Of a stretch of DNA of 64,000 bases, positions 1 to 8,017 are shown piece by piece. This stretch comes from Candidatus Dormiibacterota bacterium (GTDB lineage Bacteria > Acidobacteriota > Polarisedimenticolia > Gp22-AA2), in NCBI GenBank assembly GCA_035635555.1, contig DASQAT010000033.1:1-64000 (forward strand). Reading direction: 5' to 3'. The notes below the pieces were generated by a model. That model did no database searches. It worked only from the letters and a program-made list of their open reading frames with translations, and was not told the origin of the DNA. The translations under genes were made by a program, and so were the position numbers. Within the stretch, counting starts at the first letter, position 1. The number at the start of each line of letters is the position of its first letter.

Positions 1-2
1 CG

Positions 3-2846
3 GAGAAGAGGGTCTTCGGCAAGCTGTCCTGGGACATGTCGACGAACCACAAGCTGCAGTTCACGGCGACCTGGGATCCGCAGGAGTACGGCAACCTGGG
101 AGTCGATTCCTTCACGGCTGTGGAAGCGGGTTACACCGAAATGCGCGGCGGGCTCAACCTGACGCTGAAGGAGACGGCGGTCTTCAACCCGAACGTCTTC
201 CTCGAGACCACGGTCCAGCACTTCGCGACCCAGCCCCAGACGATCCCGACGCTGAACGCCGACACCAACCACAACGGGGTTCTGTTCATCGACCGGAACC
301 ACAACGGCTTCATCGACGCGACCGAGCGCGACCCGGGCGAGGACTACGATCGGGACGGAGCCTTCGACATCTTCGAGGACATCAATCACGACCGCCATCT
401 CGGCCCCGGTGAAGACAGGGATCTCGACGGACGGTTGACCGCGGCCGGCGCCGGGTGCGAGGGCGTCCACCGGGAGGACGTCGATTGCGACGGCCATGTG
501 GACCTGATCTGGGAGGACGACAACAACAACCACCAGCTCGATCCGGGTGAGGATCGGGACGCGGACGGCAGGCTCGATTACATCGACGAGGACCTGAACC
601 ACAACGGCATACTCGATCCCGAAGAGGACAGGAACGGCAACGGGCACCTGGATACTTTCGATCCTCATTTCGCGAGCATCCATCCCTACATCGAGGACCG
701 GAACGGGAACCAGAACCTGGACGACCGCTCCTTCCCCAGCAGACTGGATCCCGATCCGTTCTACCCGTACGACGAGCTCACCCCGATCCCGAGGGACCGC
801 GACTACACGATCGATCAGCAGACCCTGCGGACCAGCGGTCCGAACGCCGGAGCGTACCCCGGGGTCCGCGGGTACAGCGACTACACGGCGAACGAGGGGA
901 GGATCACGCTGAGGGAAGACCTGACGGTCTTCGTTCCCGACTGGCATGGCCAGCACGACATGAAATTCGGCGGTGTCGTGGAGCGGGAGACCTACAACCA
1001 GGACACCAACCTGCGACCGGTGCTCCTGCCCCACGCGAACCCCCCCACCGCGAACACCATCCAGCCGAGAATCGGCGTCATCCTGCCGGCCGAGAACCAG
1101 GTGTTCAACAACGCCACCAGCACCTCGTTCGGCATATACGCGGTGGACACCTTCAAACCCCTCCCGAACCTGACGCTGGGGATGGGGCTGCGCTTCGATC
1201 GGGAGGCCACCGACTCATTCGGCTATTTGCCGTTCGATCCGATCGCCCAGAGGAATCTCTACGACCGGCTCAACGCCCTGGGGGGAGGCGAGCGGGCGCT
1301 GGACGACAAGCTGCTCGGGAACGACGACGGGCTCCAGAGCTGGGGCTACTGCGCCGACCCGCTCTTCTATGACAGGGGGTCCGAGGGGAACGCGTGCGAT
1401 CACCCGCGGAGACCGCTGGGAATCGATCCGAACTATGACAGCATCGCCCAGCTCGACCAGGACCTGCTCAACCTGAACCGGGTCGCGCCGTCCCGCCTGA
1501 CGCAGCACCACACGGCCACGACGCTGGCGGCCGCCAGCCTGAAGAACCTCTTCCCGGAGGCGGTCAGGATCGATCCGGTGACGGGTGACGAGGTCATCGA
1601 CCGCGAGGTTCTGCGCGAGCGCGGCGCGGCCACCTTCCAGGAGCAGGAAGCCTTCCGGCTGACGAATAACAATCTGGCGCCGCGCGTGTCGGTGTCGTGG
1701 GATCCGTGGGCCGACTCCAAGACGAGGGTGTTCGCCAACTGGGGCCGCTACTACGATCGTCTGTTCCTGGATACGGTCATCCCCGAGGAGGGGCCCGACA
1801 CGATCCAGCGCTACTACATCACGGACGAGAACGGCGTGACGGGGGCCGGTGTGCCCGACAACGGCATCGGCAACCCGATCTCCAAGGCGCCGCCGAGCGC
1901 CACCCAGGTCGACCGCGGACTGCAGACGCCCTTCTCCGACGAGCTGACGGTCGGCTTCGAGCGCGAGCTGGCGCCCGAGATCTCCATCAAGCTCACGTAC
2001 ATTAACAGGAAGTACCGGGACCAGCTGCAGGACCGGGACATCAACCACAGTCTGCGCTTCGACGACACGACCGGCCAGCCGCTGGACGAGATCGGCGGCC
2101 TGTTGCAGTCGAGCGGGGGCGGCGGAGGCACCTCGGCGGCCCGGGTCAAGGACAACAAGCCGGACCTCTACATCCACAACTTCTTCTTCAACCAGATCTA
2201 CTTCCTGAGCAACATCAATTCGGCCCGCTACCACGGCATCGAGCTGCAGCTGACCAAGCGCCTGAGCCGCAAGTGGCAGATGGACGCCTCGTACACCTAC
2301 TCGCGCAACCTCGGGTTCGCGGACGCCTTCTATTCGCGGCTGGGGGACGATCCCGCCACGGTCCCCTACACTTTTGGGTACCAGACGGACGACCAGCGGC
2401 ACGTGGTGAAGTTTAGCGCCGTCACTTTCCTGCCGCATGACTGGCAGGTGGGCGGCACGGCGCAATGGACTTCAGGTCTTCCGTACAGCGTGATCAGCTT
2501 CTTCTCGGACCTGGACAATTTCGACTTCCAGCAGACCCGTTTCCTATACGGCCATGCGCCCGATACGCCGAGCGCGACGAACCCCGGCCGCGCTTTCGAA
2601 CCGTCGCGGCGCAACGATCAGCGCAATGATCCCGTTCTACTCATCAACCTGCACGCCGACAAGGCGTTCGTCCTCGGGAAGATGAACTGGAAGCTGTTCT
2701 TCGATATTCAGAACCTCCTCAATCGCGACTACCTGAGGATCTTCACCTACGAGCCGGCGTCCCCCGACCGCGGCGGCGCGCTGCAGGTGATCTCCGAGCG
2801 CGACTTCGGTCGCCGGTTCCAGATCGGCTTCCAGGTCGAGTTCTGA
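3..2846 (+). CDS. TonB-dependent receptor (Oar-like), C-terminal part with acidic Ca-binding-type repeats; 5' end outside window
   Basis: This is the C-terminal part of an outer-membrane beta-barrel receptor. The reading frame is open from base 3, so the ATG at 36 is internal and the true start lies upstream of the window. Alternating aromatic strands run through the second half, with the phrases LTVGFERELAPEISIKLTYINR and YHGIELQLTKRLS typical of Oar-like receptors, and the protein ends in Phe as barrel proteins do. Roughly residues 85-245 hold about ten Asp/Asn/Gly-rich units such as DRNHNGFID and DRDADGRLD, resembling thrombospondin type 3 or EF-hand-like calcium loops. Their position within the barrel region suggests an extracellular loop (inference). 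The substrate is unknown. It converges on the sulfite reductase gene with nine bases between stop codons. Confidence 0.85.
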   Translation, partial: EKRVFGKLSWDMSTNHKLQFTATWDPQEYGNLGVDSFTAVEAGYTEMRGGLNLTLKETAVFNPNVFLETTVQHFATQPQTIPTLNADTNHNGVLFIDRNHNGFIDATERDPGEDYDRDGAFDIFEDINHDRHLGPGEDRDLDGRLTAAGAGCEGVHREDVDCDGHVDLIWEDDNNNHQLDPGEDRDADGRLDYIDEDLNHNGILDPEEDRNGNGHLDTFDPHFASIHPYIEDRNGNQNLDDRSFPSRLDPDPFYPYDELTPIPRDRDYTIDQQTLRTSGPNAGAYPGVRGYSDYTANEGRITLREDLTVFVPDWHGQHDMKFGGVVERETYNQDTNLRPVLLPHANPPTANTIQPRIGVILPAENQVFNNATSTSFGIYAVDTFKPLPNLTLGMGLRFDREATDSFGYLPFDPIAQRNLYDRLNALGGGERALDDKLLGNDDGLQSWGYCADPLFYDRGSEGNACDHPRRPLGIDPNYDSIAQLDQDLLNLNRVAPSRLTQHHTATTLAAASLKNLFPEAVRIDPVTGDEVIDREVLRERGAATFQEQEAFRLTNNNLAPRVSVSWDPWADSKTRVFANWGRYYDRLFLDTVIPEEGPDTIQRYYITDENGVTGAGVPDNGIGNPISKAPPSATQVDRGLQTPFSDELTVGFERELAPEISIKLTYINRKYRDQLQDRDINHSLRFDDTTGQPLDEIGGLLQSSGGGGGTSAARVKDNKPDLYIHNFFFNQIYFLSNINSARYHGIELQLTKRLSRKWQMDASYTYSRNLGFADAFYSRLGDDPATVPYTFGYQTDDQRHVVKFSAVTFLPHDWQVGGTAQWTSGLPYSVISFFSDLDNFDFQQTRFLYGHAPDTPSATNPGRAFEPSRRNDQRNDPVLLINLHADKAFVLGKMNWKLFFDIQNLLNRDYLRIFTYEPASPDRGGALQVISERDFGRRFQIGFQVEF

Positions 2847-2855
2847 TCGGGGCAA

Positions 2856-4640
2856 CTAGGTTGCGCACTCTCCTTCGCCGACCTCCATCTCGAAGGGGGC
2901 GTCCGAGCCGATGTCCTTGAAGTCGTCGGCCTGGAGGTCCGCCTCGGAGTACGTCGTGAGGTCGGCGAGGACAGTGTTGACGCGATCGAGATCGACGCGC
3001 TTGAAGAAGGAGAGCGCGGTCTCGGCCGGCTGCCGCTCGTCGCGGAACAGCGTGAGAAGACGGGTCAGCGCCTCGGGAACGCGCCGGGCGGGGATCTTCG
3101 CGGAGCGCCGGCCGAAGTGGGCCCCGTCGCCGTCCACGCCGCCTCCCAGAAACATCTGGTAGGCCGGCACGGCGTGACCGTTCACATTGCGGGCGGCGCC
3201 GTGGAAGCCGATGCCGGCGACGTGGTGCTGTCCGCAGGAGTTCGGGCAGCCGCTGATCTTGACGCGCAGATCAGAGGCGGCCTCGACCAGGTCCTTCCCT
3301 CCGTTGCCGGCCGCCGCGGTCAGCGTGCTCTGCACGGCCAGCGCCAGCTCGCGCGAGCCGGTCACGGCGATCTTGCACGACTCGGCCCCCGGGCAGGAGG
3401 TCGGGTCGAGCAGGCGGCCTGCCTCGCCGCGACCCAGCCCGATCGCCTCGAGCGCCCGGTGCACGGCCGCCAGCTCCTCGCTCTTCACCCAGCGCAGAAG
3501 GATGTTCTGGTCCTGCGCCGTGCGCACGCTGCCGTTCCCGTGGGTCTCGGCGATAGATGCGATCGCCTCGAACTGCGCGGCCGTGATGTCGCCGCGCGGC
3601 AGGGTGATGAAGGCCATCGAGTAGCCGCGCTGCCGCTGCGGCCGCGTGTTGGTCGCGGCCCAGGCGCGGAAGGCGGGGACCCCCGACCCGGCGATGCGGG
3701 CGTGCAGGTCCAGAGGGGTGCCGGGGCGCGCCGGGCGGGCGTCCTCCACGTACCGGCCGGCCTCCGGGTCGCGCGCCGCCGGCAGGGCCTGGAGCTCCTT
3801 TTCGATCTCCGCCTTGAAGGTCTCGAACCCGAGCTTGCGGATGGCGTACTTCATCCGCGCCTGCCCCTTGTTCTTGCGGTTGCCGGTGCGGTCGAAGACG
3901 CGCACGATCGCCTCGCACACCGGCAGGAGCCTCTCGGGCGGCAGGAACTCGTGCAGCACCCAGGCGTTCTGCGGCGACACCGACAGCCCGCCGCCGATGA
4001 CGACCTTGAATCCGATCTCGCGTCGTCCCTCCACCTCGCGGGTGCGCGCGATGACGCCGATGTCGTGCATGGCGCCCATGGCGCAGTCGGTCGGGCAGCC
4101 GGAGAGAGCGATCTTGAACTTGCGCGGCAGGGCCTGGCAGATCGGGTTGCGCAGGAAGAAGCGGGTCAGCGCCTCGCCGTACGGGGTGACGTCGAACGGC
4201 TCGTCGGTGCACACCCCCGCCATCGGGCAGGCGGTGATGTTGCGCACCGTGTTGCCGCACGCCTCGCGCGTCGTCAGTCCGGCCTTCTCCATGGCGTCCA
4301 TCGCCTGCGGGACGGCCGCCATCTTGACGAAGTGGAACTGCACGTTCTGGCGCGTCGTGACGTGCCCGAAGCCGCGCGAGTGCTCCCGCGCCACGGACGC
4401 GAGGGCGCGCAGCTGGTCGCCGTTCAGGACCCCCTGCGGGATCTTGACGCGGATCATCTGCACGTCGTCCTGGCGCTGGCCGTAGATGCCGCGCGTCAGG
4501 CGGAAGGTGCGGAACTCGTCCGGCCCGATCACGCCCCGCTCGAAGGCCTCGAGGACCGAGACGAACTCCTCGATGTCCTTCGCCGAGGCGAACCGGCGGG
4601 CCGGCGCCGCTGTCTTGACGGCCTCATCGATCGGCATCAT
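2856..4640 (-). CDS. Ferredoxin-type assimilatory sulfite/nitrite reductase (siroheme, 4Fe-4S)
   Basis: This siroheme enzyme makes six-electron reductions, sulfite to sulfide or nitrite to ammonia, in the cytoplasm. Two ferredoxin-like half-domain/sulfite reductase repeats are visible. The cluster and siroheme ligands are intact as C-x5-C (CPGAESC, about residues 417-423) followed by C-x3-C (CPNSC, about 464-468). The N-terminal half has the family signature TTRQNVQFHFV. The 594-residue length fits the ferredoxin-dependent monomeric class. It follows the APS/PAPS reductase gene by 33 bases on the same strand and shares its attenuated leader, so sulfite is the more likely substrate; nitrite cannot be excluded from sequence alone. 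Two adjacent ATGs occur at 4640 and 4637. The second has better spacing from the GGGAGG ribosome-binding site. Confidence 0.9.
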   Translation of the reverse strand: MMPIDEAVKTAAPARRFASAKDIEEFVSVLEAFERGVIGPDEFRTFRLTRGIYGQRQDDVQMIRVKIPQGVLNGDQLRALASVAREHSRGFGHVTTRQNVQFHFVKMAAVPQAMDAMEKAGLTTREACGNTVRNITACPMAGVCTDEPFDVTPYGEALTRFFLRNPICQALPRKFKIALSGCPTDCAMGAMHDIGVIARTREVEGRREIGFKVVIGGGLSVSPQNAWVLHEFLPPERLLPVCEAIVRVFDRTGNRKNKGQARMKYAIRKLGFETFKAEIEKELQALPAARDPEAGRYVEDARPARPGTPLDLHARIAGSGVPAFRAWAATNTRPQRQRGYSMAFITLPRGDITAAQFEAIASIAETHGNGSVRTAQDQNILLRWVKSEELAAVHRALEAIGLGRGEAGRLLDPTSCPGAESCKIAVTGSRELALAVQSTLTAAAGNGGKDLVEAASDLRVKISGCPNSCGQHHVAGIGFHGAARNVNGHAVPAYQMFLGGGVDGDGAHFGRRSAKIPARRVPEALTRLLTLFRDERQPAETALSFFKRVDLDRVNTVLADLTTYSEADLQADDFKDIGSDAPFEMEVGEGECAT

Positions 4641-4673
4641 GACCTCCCGGAGCGCTGTCGCACCGTCGACGGA

Positions 4674-5432
4674 TCACTCCGCCGGCGTCGGAGACTGCGG
4701 AACCGGCGAGCCGGGTCCCGCCTCCGTGTGCAGCCCGCACTCCTTCTTCGCGAAATTTGCCCACCGGCCCGCGCGCGCGTCTTCGCCCGGCTTGACCTCA
4801 CGCGTGCAGGGATAGCAGCCGATGGACGGGTAATTGCGATCGTGCAGTACGTTGTAGGGAACGTCGTTGGCGCGGATGTAGGCCCAGACGTCGGCCGACG
4901 TGAAGCGCGCCAGCGGGTTCAGCTTCACCAGGTTGAACAGCTTGTCCCACTCGACCAGGCCGGCGTTGGCGCGCGTCGGTGCCTGGTCGCGCCGGATGCC
5001 GGTGATCCAGGCCTGGAAGGCGCCGAGATGCCGCTTCAACGGCTCGACCTTGCGGATCTTGCAGCACAGGTCCGGCTGCCGCCCGAACAGGTCCCGCCCG
5101 TGCAGCGCCGACTGTTCCTCGATGGTCAGGAGCGGTTTCACCGCGACCGGCCGGACCCCGTACTTCGCGATGATCCGGTCGCGCACCTCGAAGGTCTCGG
5201 GGAAGAGGTAGTCCGTGTCGAGGAAGAAGACCGGAACGGTCGAGTCGATGCGGGCGACCATGTCCAGAAGCGCCACGTCCTCGGCGCCGAAGGAGCAGGC
5301 GAGCGTGAGGCCGCCCCGGAACTTCTCGATCCCCCAGCGCAGCACGTCCTGGGGGGTCTTCGACTCGAACGCGTTCGAGACTCGCTGAATCTCTGTCGGG
5401 TCAATCTCGGTCATCGTCTGAATCACGTTCAC
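4674..5432 (-). CDS. cysH: Phosphoadenylyl/adenylyl-sulfate reductase (iron-sulfur type)
   Basis: The enzyme reduces APS or PAPS to sulfite with thioredoxin or a similar donor, feeding the sulfite reductase encoded next. The PP-loop region SFGAEDVALLDM is near the N-terminus. A Cys-Cys pair (CCKIRK, about residue 123) and CxxC (CYPC, about 205) form the four cysteine ligands of a 4Fe-4S cluster, a pattern associated with APS-using enzymes. The C-terminal ECGLH carries the catalytic cysteine. The start is set at the GTG at 5432, which follows AGGAGG by six bases and gives 252 residues. The open frame continues to 5537, but that extra part runs through the leader terminator and is not expected to be translated. 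Expression is probably controlled by the polycysteine leader upstream. Confidence 0.93.
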   Translation of the reverse strand: MNVIQTMTEIDPTEIQRVSNAFESKTPQDVLRWGIEKFRGGLTLACSFGAEDVALLDMVARIDSTVPVFFLDTDYLFPETFEVRDRIIAKYGVRPVAVKPLLTIEEQSALHGRDLFGRQPDLCCKIRKVEPLKRHLGAFQAWITGIRRDQAPTRANAGLVEWDKLFNLVKLNPLARFTSADVWAYIRANDVPYNVLHDRNYPSIGCYPCTREVKPGEDARAGRWANFAKKECGLHTEAGPGSPVPQSPTPAE

Positions 5433-5487
5433 GCCTGTCCTCCTCGCTGGTCCCGGCCGGCATCCACGGCCTGGAAAAAGTGCCCGG

Positions 5488-5523
5488 AAAATAAAAAACC
5501 CCGCTGCCGGTGGCAGTGGGGTT
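5488..5523 (-). terminator. Intrinsic terminator in the cysH leader (attenuator hairpin)
   Basis: On the minus strand, bases 5523-5512 pair with 5508-5497 in a 12-bp GC-rich stem with one A.C mismatch and a three-base loop. A U tract (TTTTTTATTTT, 5498-5488) follows. It lies after the leader peptide stop codon and before the cysH ribosome-binding site. It should stop transcription ahead of cysH unless the 5' arm is captured by the alternative pairing. Confidence 0.88.
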
Positions 5524-5620
5524 GAGATTTCCTCCAACTTCCTGGAGGGCCTTCTACGTCGTCCCGATTACTCTAAAGACCCTCCATGCCCGCTGCCGCC
5601 GGTCGGCCGTGTAGGCCGAC
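5507..5620 (-). promoter_or_regulatory. Competing RNA pairings of the cysteine attenuator (antiterminator region)
   Basis: Three mutually interfering pairings can be read on the minus strand. Segment 2 (5602-5589, CCGGCGGCAGCGGG) resembles the terminator 3' arm and can pair with 5520-5507 at 12 of 14 positions, which would dismantle the terminator. The cysteine-codon run itself can pair with segment 2 through a GC/GU helix. A perfect 7-bp hairpin (5620-5614 with 5608-5602, loop TACAC) begins at the last cysteine codon. A ribosome stalled on the cysteine codons would cover segment 1 and favour antitermination. The pairings are read by eye and no energies were computed. Confidence 0.72.
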
Positions 5621-5717
5621 AACAACAACAGCAGCAACAGGCGGCGGAAGACACCATGGCGCAAGCGGCGGCAACGCCCTTGCGGAGTCTCTTCAATTCG
5701 GCGTTCAATCGACTCAC
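5568..5717 (-). CDS. Polycysteine leader peptide of the cysH operon
   Basis: This is a 49-residue leader peptide beginning with GTG at 5717, preceded by GAGGAG at a spacing of five bases. Residues 27-33 are seven consecutive cysteines encoded by five TGT and two TGC codons. TGT is normally uncommon in such a GC-rich genome. One more Cys is at residue 19, and a Lys/Arg-rich segment precedes it. The peptide ends with TAA at 5570-5568, just before the terminator. Its probable role is to sense Cys-tRNA supply: shortage stalls the ribosome on the cysteine run and allows transcription into cysH. The open frame extends upstream to 5759, but the ribosome-binding site and promoter favour the GTG. Cysteine-run leader ORFs are known upstream of sulfur genes in mycobacteria. 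I know of no description in this lineage. Confidence 0.85.
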   Translation of the reverse strand: MSRLNAELKRLRKGVAAACAMVSSAACCCCCCCRPTRPTGGSGHGGSLE

Positions 5718-5738
5718 GGTGTCTCCTCGACGCCTAGT

Positions 5739-5767
5739 GATATACGCCCAAAGGTGCACCGGATCAA
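5739..5767 (-). promoter_or_regulatory. Sigma-70-type promoter of the cysH leader
   Basis: On the minus strand TTGATC (5767-5762) and TATATC (5744-5739) are separated by exactly 17 bases. The predicted start of transcription, near 5732, lies about 15 bases before the leader GTG and leaves room for its GAGGAG site. The transcript would carry the leader peptide and attenuator before cysH. Confidence 0.65.
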
Positions 5768-5816
5768 CTGGATTTCATATTGTGACTCGGATATTTGCGG
5801 TCCCCTCGAAACCAGC

Positions 5817-5846
5817 TTGGTGACCCGGTTGTCGCTGGCTTATCAT
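5817..5846 (+). promoter_or_regulatory. Possible promoter of the nitrilase gene
   Basis: TTGGTG (5817-5822) and TATCAT (5841-5846) are 18 bases apart, and the latter lies 27 bases before the nitrilase ATG. The match to consensus is moderate. It would fire divergently from the cysH leader promoter. Confidence 0.4.
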
Positions 5847-5873
5847 CATGCGGTCCATTCGCGGGGGATTCAC

Positions 5874-6809
5874 ATGGCGGAACGAAAAGTGAGGGTGGCC
5901 ATCGCCCAGGCGGCCCCTGTCTTTCTTGATCTGGACCGGTCGGTGGAGAAGGCGGTCCGCCTGATCGAGGAGGCCGCCCGGAAGGGGGCCCGGCTCGTTG
6001 CGTTCGGAGAGTCCTGGCTTCCCGGCTACCCCGCCTGGCTCGACCTCTGCCCCGGCGCGGCCTTCTGGGATCACCCCCCGGCCAAGCGGGCGTACGCCCG
6101 GCTGGTCGAGAACAGCGCGGTCATCCCCGGTCCGGTCACGGACCGGCTGGGGGCCGCGGCGCGCGAGCAGGGAGTGGTCGTGGTCATCGGCGTGCACGAG
6201 CGCGTCGTCTCCGGGCCCGGACACGGCACCCTCTACAACACCAACCTCGTCGTCGGGTCGGACGGGACCCTTCTGAGCCGCCATCGCAAGCTCGTCCCGA
6301 CGCACGCCGAGCGGCTGGTGTGGGGGCAGGGGGACGGCTCCGGGCTCGAGGCGGTAGCGACCTCCGCGGGCCGCGTCGGCACGCTCATCTGCTGGGAGCA
6401 CTGGATGCCGCTCGCCCGGCAGGCGATGCACGAGTCGGCCGAGGAGATCCACGTCGCCAACTGGCCGACGGTTCGCGACATGTACCAGGTCGCGAGCCGT
6501 CACTACGCCTTCGAGGGGCGCTGCTTCGTTCTGGCGGCGGGGTTGATCACGGAGGCCCGCGACCTGCCCGCGGACCTCGAGCTGCCGCCGGAGATGAAAG
6601 GGAAGCCCGACACTCTCGTGTGCGCCGGAGGGTCGTGCATCATCGGACCGGACGGCGCGCTTGTGGCGGGACCGGTGTTCGACCGCGAAGAGATCCTCGT
6701 CGCCGACCTCGACCTCGGAACGATCCCCGGGGAGAGCATGGCCCTCGACGTCACCGGGCACTACAACCGCCCGGACGTTTTCCAGTTCACCAAGCGCGTC
6801 GTGATCTAG
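5874..6809 (+). CDS. Nitrilase / cyanide-dihydratase-type carbon-nitrogen hydrolase
   Basis: This cytoplasmic enzyme is expected to hydrolyse an organic nitrile to the carboxylic acid and ammonia. The catalytic triad of the nitrilase superfamily is complete: Glu in FGESWLPGYP, Lys in HRKLVPTHAERL and Cys in LICWEHWMPL. The length of 311 residues and the CWEHWMPL and AERLVWGQGDG wording match branch 1 (true nitrilases) rather than amidases. The start at 5874 has GGGGGA a few bases upstream. The longer open frame from 5586 runs through the divergent regulatory region and is not credible. Substrate preference, aliphatic, aromatic or cyanide, cannot be told from sequence. Confidence 0.9.
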   Translation: MAERKVRVAIAQAAPVFLDLDRSVEKAVRLIEEAARKGARLVAFGESWLPGYPAWLDLCPGAAFWDHPPAKRAYARLVENSAVIPGPVTDRLGAAAREQGVVVVIGVHERVVSGPGHGTLYNTNLVVGSDGTLLSRHRKLVPTHAERLVWGQGDGSGLEAVATSAGRVGTLICWEHWMPLARQAMHESAEEIHVANWPTVRDMYQVASRHYAFEGRCFVLAAGLITEARDLPADLELPPEMKGKPDTLVCAGGSCIIGPDGALVAGPVFDREEILVADLDLGTIPGESMALDVTGHYNRPDVFQFTKRVVI

Positions 6810-6822
6810 GAACCGCTCCGGG

Positions 6823-7590
6823 TCAGCGGTCCTTCCACTTCGGCGCCCGCTTCGCGAGGAACGCCTCGATCCCCTCCCGCGCGTCGTGGGTGCGCATCAG
6901 GTCCTCGAGATAGATCCTCTCCGTGACCGCCAGGTCGCTGTCGATGGCCGCACCGTAGCGCAGACGCACAGCCTTGACCGCCCGGGCGAGCGCGGCGGCG
7001 CTCTTCGGCAGGATGTGCTTCACGATCCAGCGGCCGGCCGCTCGGCCGGGATCCGCGGCGACCTCGTCGACGAGCCCCAGCTTCAGCCCCTCCCGGGCGG
7101 AATACGTCCGGCCGGTCAGGCAGATCTCGTCGGCCGCCGCCTGGCCGCAGCGCAGGGGAAGGATGACCGACGCCGCGGGAGGGAAGACTCCTAGGTCGAT
7201 CTCCGGCTGCCCCAGCCGCGCCCTGGGGTGCGCGAAGACGCGGTGGCAGAAGGAGGCCAGCTCAAGACCACCGCCGAGGCACCGCCCGCGAACGACAGCG
7301 ATGAGGACCCGGTCGAGCCGCTGGAGTGTCCTGAACAGACCGTGGAAGGTCCGCAGCATCTCCTCGACGGTCTCGGGGCGGTGCTCCTCGATGCTCACAC
7401 CGTAGGAGAAGTGGGCGCCCGCCCCTTCGAAGACGATCGCCTTGAGAGCGGGCGCGCTCCCCGCGGACGCGAGTTTCTGGTTCAGATCGGAGAGGGTCGC
7501 GATGTCGAGGATGTTCCCGGGCGGCGCGTCGAGGATGACGCGCAGGACCGCTCCGTCGTGCGACCGTTCCAGGACGACTCGATCCTGCAT
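6823..7590 (-). CDS. Enoyl-CoA hydratase/isomerase family protein
   Basis: This 255-residue crotonase-fold protein probably acts on an acyl-CoA. The oxyanion-hole segments are visible as HFSYGVSIEEH near residue 60 and VRGRCLGGGLELASFCHRVFAH near residue 105. The usual second glutamate position after the GGG motif reads as GQPEIDLGVFPP. The wording resembles dienoyl-CoA hydratases of the cyclohexadiene carboxyl-CoA type as well as ordinary enoyl-CoA hydratases, so no symbol is given. It converges on the nitrilase gene and lies alone on its strand, with no beta-oxidation genes beside it. The tRNA-Asp gene lies just upstream on the same strand. Confidence 0.82.
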   Translation of the reverse strand: MQDRVVLERSHDGAVLRVILDAPPGNILDIATLSDLNQKLASAGSAPALKAIVFEGAGAHFSYGVSIEEHRPETVEEMLRTFHGLFRTLQRLDRVLIAVVRGRCLGGGLELASFCHRVFAHPRARLGQPEIDLGVFPPAASVILPLRCGQAAADEICLTGRTYSAREGLKLGLVDEVAADPGRAAGRWIVKHILPKSAAALARAVKAVRLRYGAAIDSDLAVTERIYLEDLMRTHDAREGIEAFLAKRAPKWKDR

Positions 7591-7605
7591 GGCGCTGGAG
7601 AAAAT

Positions 7606-7682
7606 TGGCGGGGTCGACGGGGCTCGAACCCGCGACCTCCGGCTTGACAGGCCGGCGTTCTAACCAGCTGAACTACGACCCC
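7606..7682 (-). tRNA. tRNA-Asp (GTC)
   Basis: A complete cloverleaf can be read on the minus strand: acceptor GGGGTCG paired with CGACCCC, discriminator G, encoded CCA at 7608-7606, and T-arm GGTTCGAGC. The anticodon loop CTGTCAA gives anticodon GTC. Confidence 0.96.
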
Positions 7683-7730
7683 GCACCCGGGTGGGACACT
7701 CGGCGCGCCCTTGCATGGAGCCGGGGGCCA

Positions 7731-7770
7731 ATGGTGGGCGATACTGGATTGAACCAGTGACCCCTTGCTT
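7731..7770 (-). repeat. Partial copy of the tRNA-Val 3' end (left att-like repeat)
   Basis: About 40 bases repeat the 3' half of the tRNA-Val at 9440-9514, including the CCA end, acceptor strand and T arm. It differs by one missing C in the T loop and one C-to-T change. After 7770 the similarity stops, so no anticodon arm, D arm or 5' acceptor strand is present and it cannot be a working tRNA. It is a direct repeat of 9439-9479, as left by integration at a tRNA 3' end. Confidence 0.85.
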
Positions 7771-8017
7771 CTCGAGGGTTGCCGAAGCGTGAAATCTACC
7801 AGATGCGAAGAACTTAGGCAACCGCCATCATTTCGAGGAACGACAGTGTCGGGTCAGCTACGGGTGGGAACCGATTGGATCAACGACCATCGATCCAGTC
7901 TGGCCTCACCGGTGTTACAGTCATCTCAATAGCGCACCGATTCGTTCCTTTTGGGCTTACGGCATTACCTGGCTTGTCGCCACGGGCGCAGGAGATTCGG
8001 TTCCGGAGGAGTCCAAG

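Noticed and set aside
1215-2465. 416-residue minus-strand open frame
   Set aside because: It is opposite the TonB receptor and shows no domain. It is explained by high third-position GC.
3117-5525. 802-residue plus-strand open frame
   Set aside because: It is antisense to cysH and the sulfite reductase and has the Arg/His/Asp-rich composition of a GC-rich shadow frame. The minus-strand genes show complete motifs.
5568-5759. 63-residue metal-binding protein starting further upstream
   Set aside because: A real Cys-rich metal protein was considered. The GTG at 5717 has the ribosome-binding site, the -10 element lies inside the longer frame, and the run is followed at once by a terminator before a cysteine-pathway gene. 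All of this favours a leader peptide.
5433-5760. SAM or other sulfur riboswitch upstream of cysH
   Set aside because: I could not find the conserved core or kink-turn elements of SAM riboswitches, and the region is accounted for by leader peptide and attenuator pairings.
7731-7826. Additional functional tRNA gene
   Set aside because: Only the T arm and 3' acceptor strand match tRNA-Val. The anticodon arm, D arm and 5' acceptor strand are absent and the T loop lacks a base.
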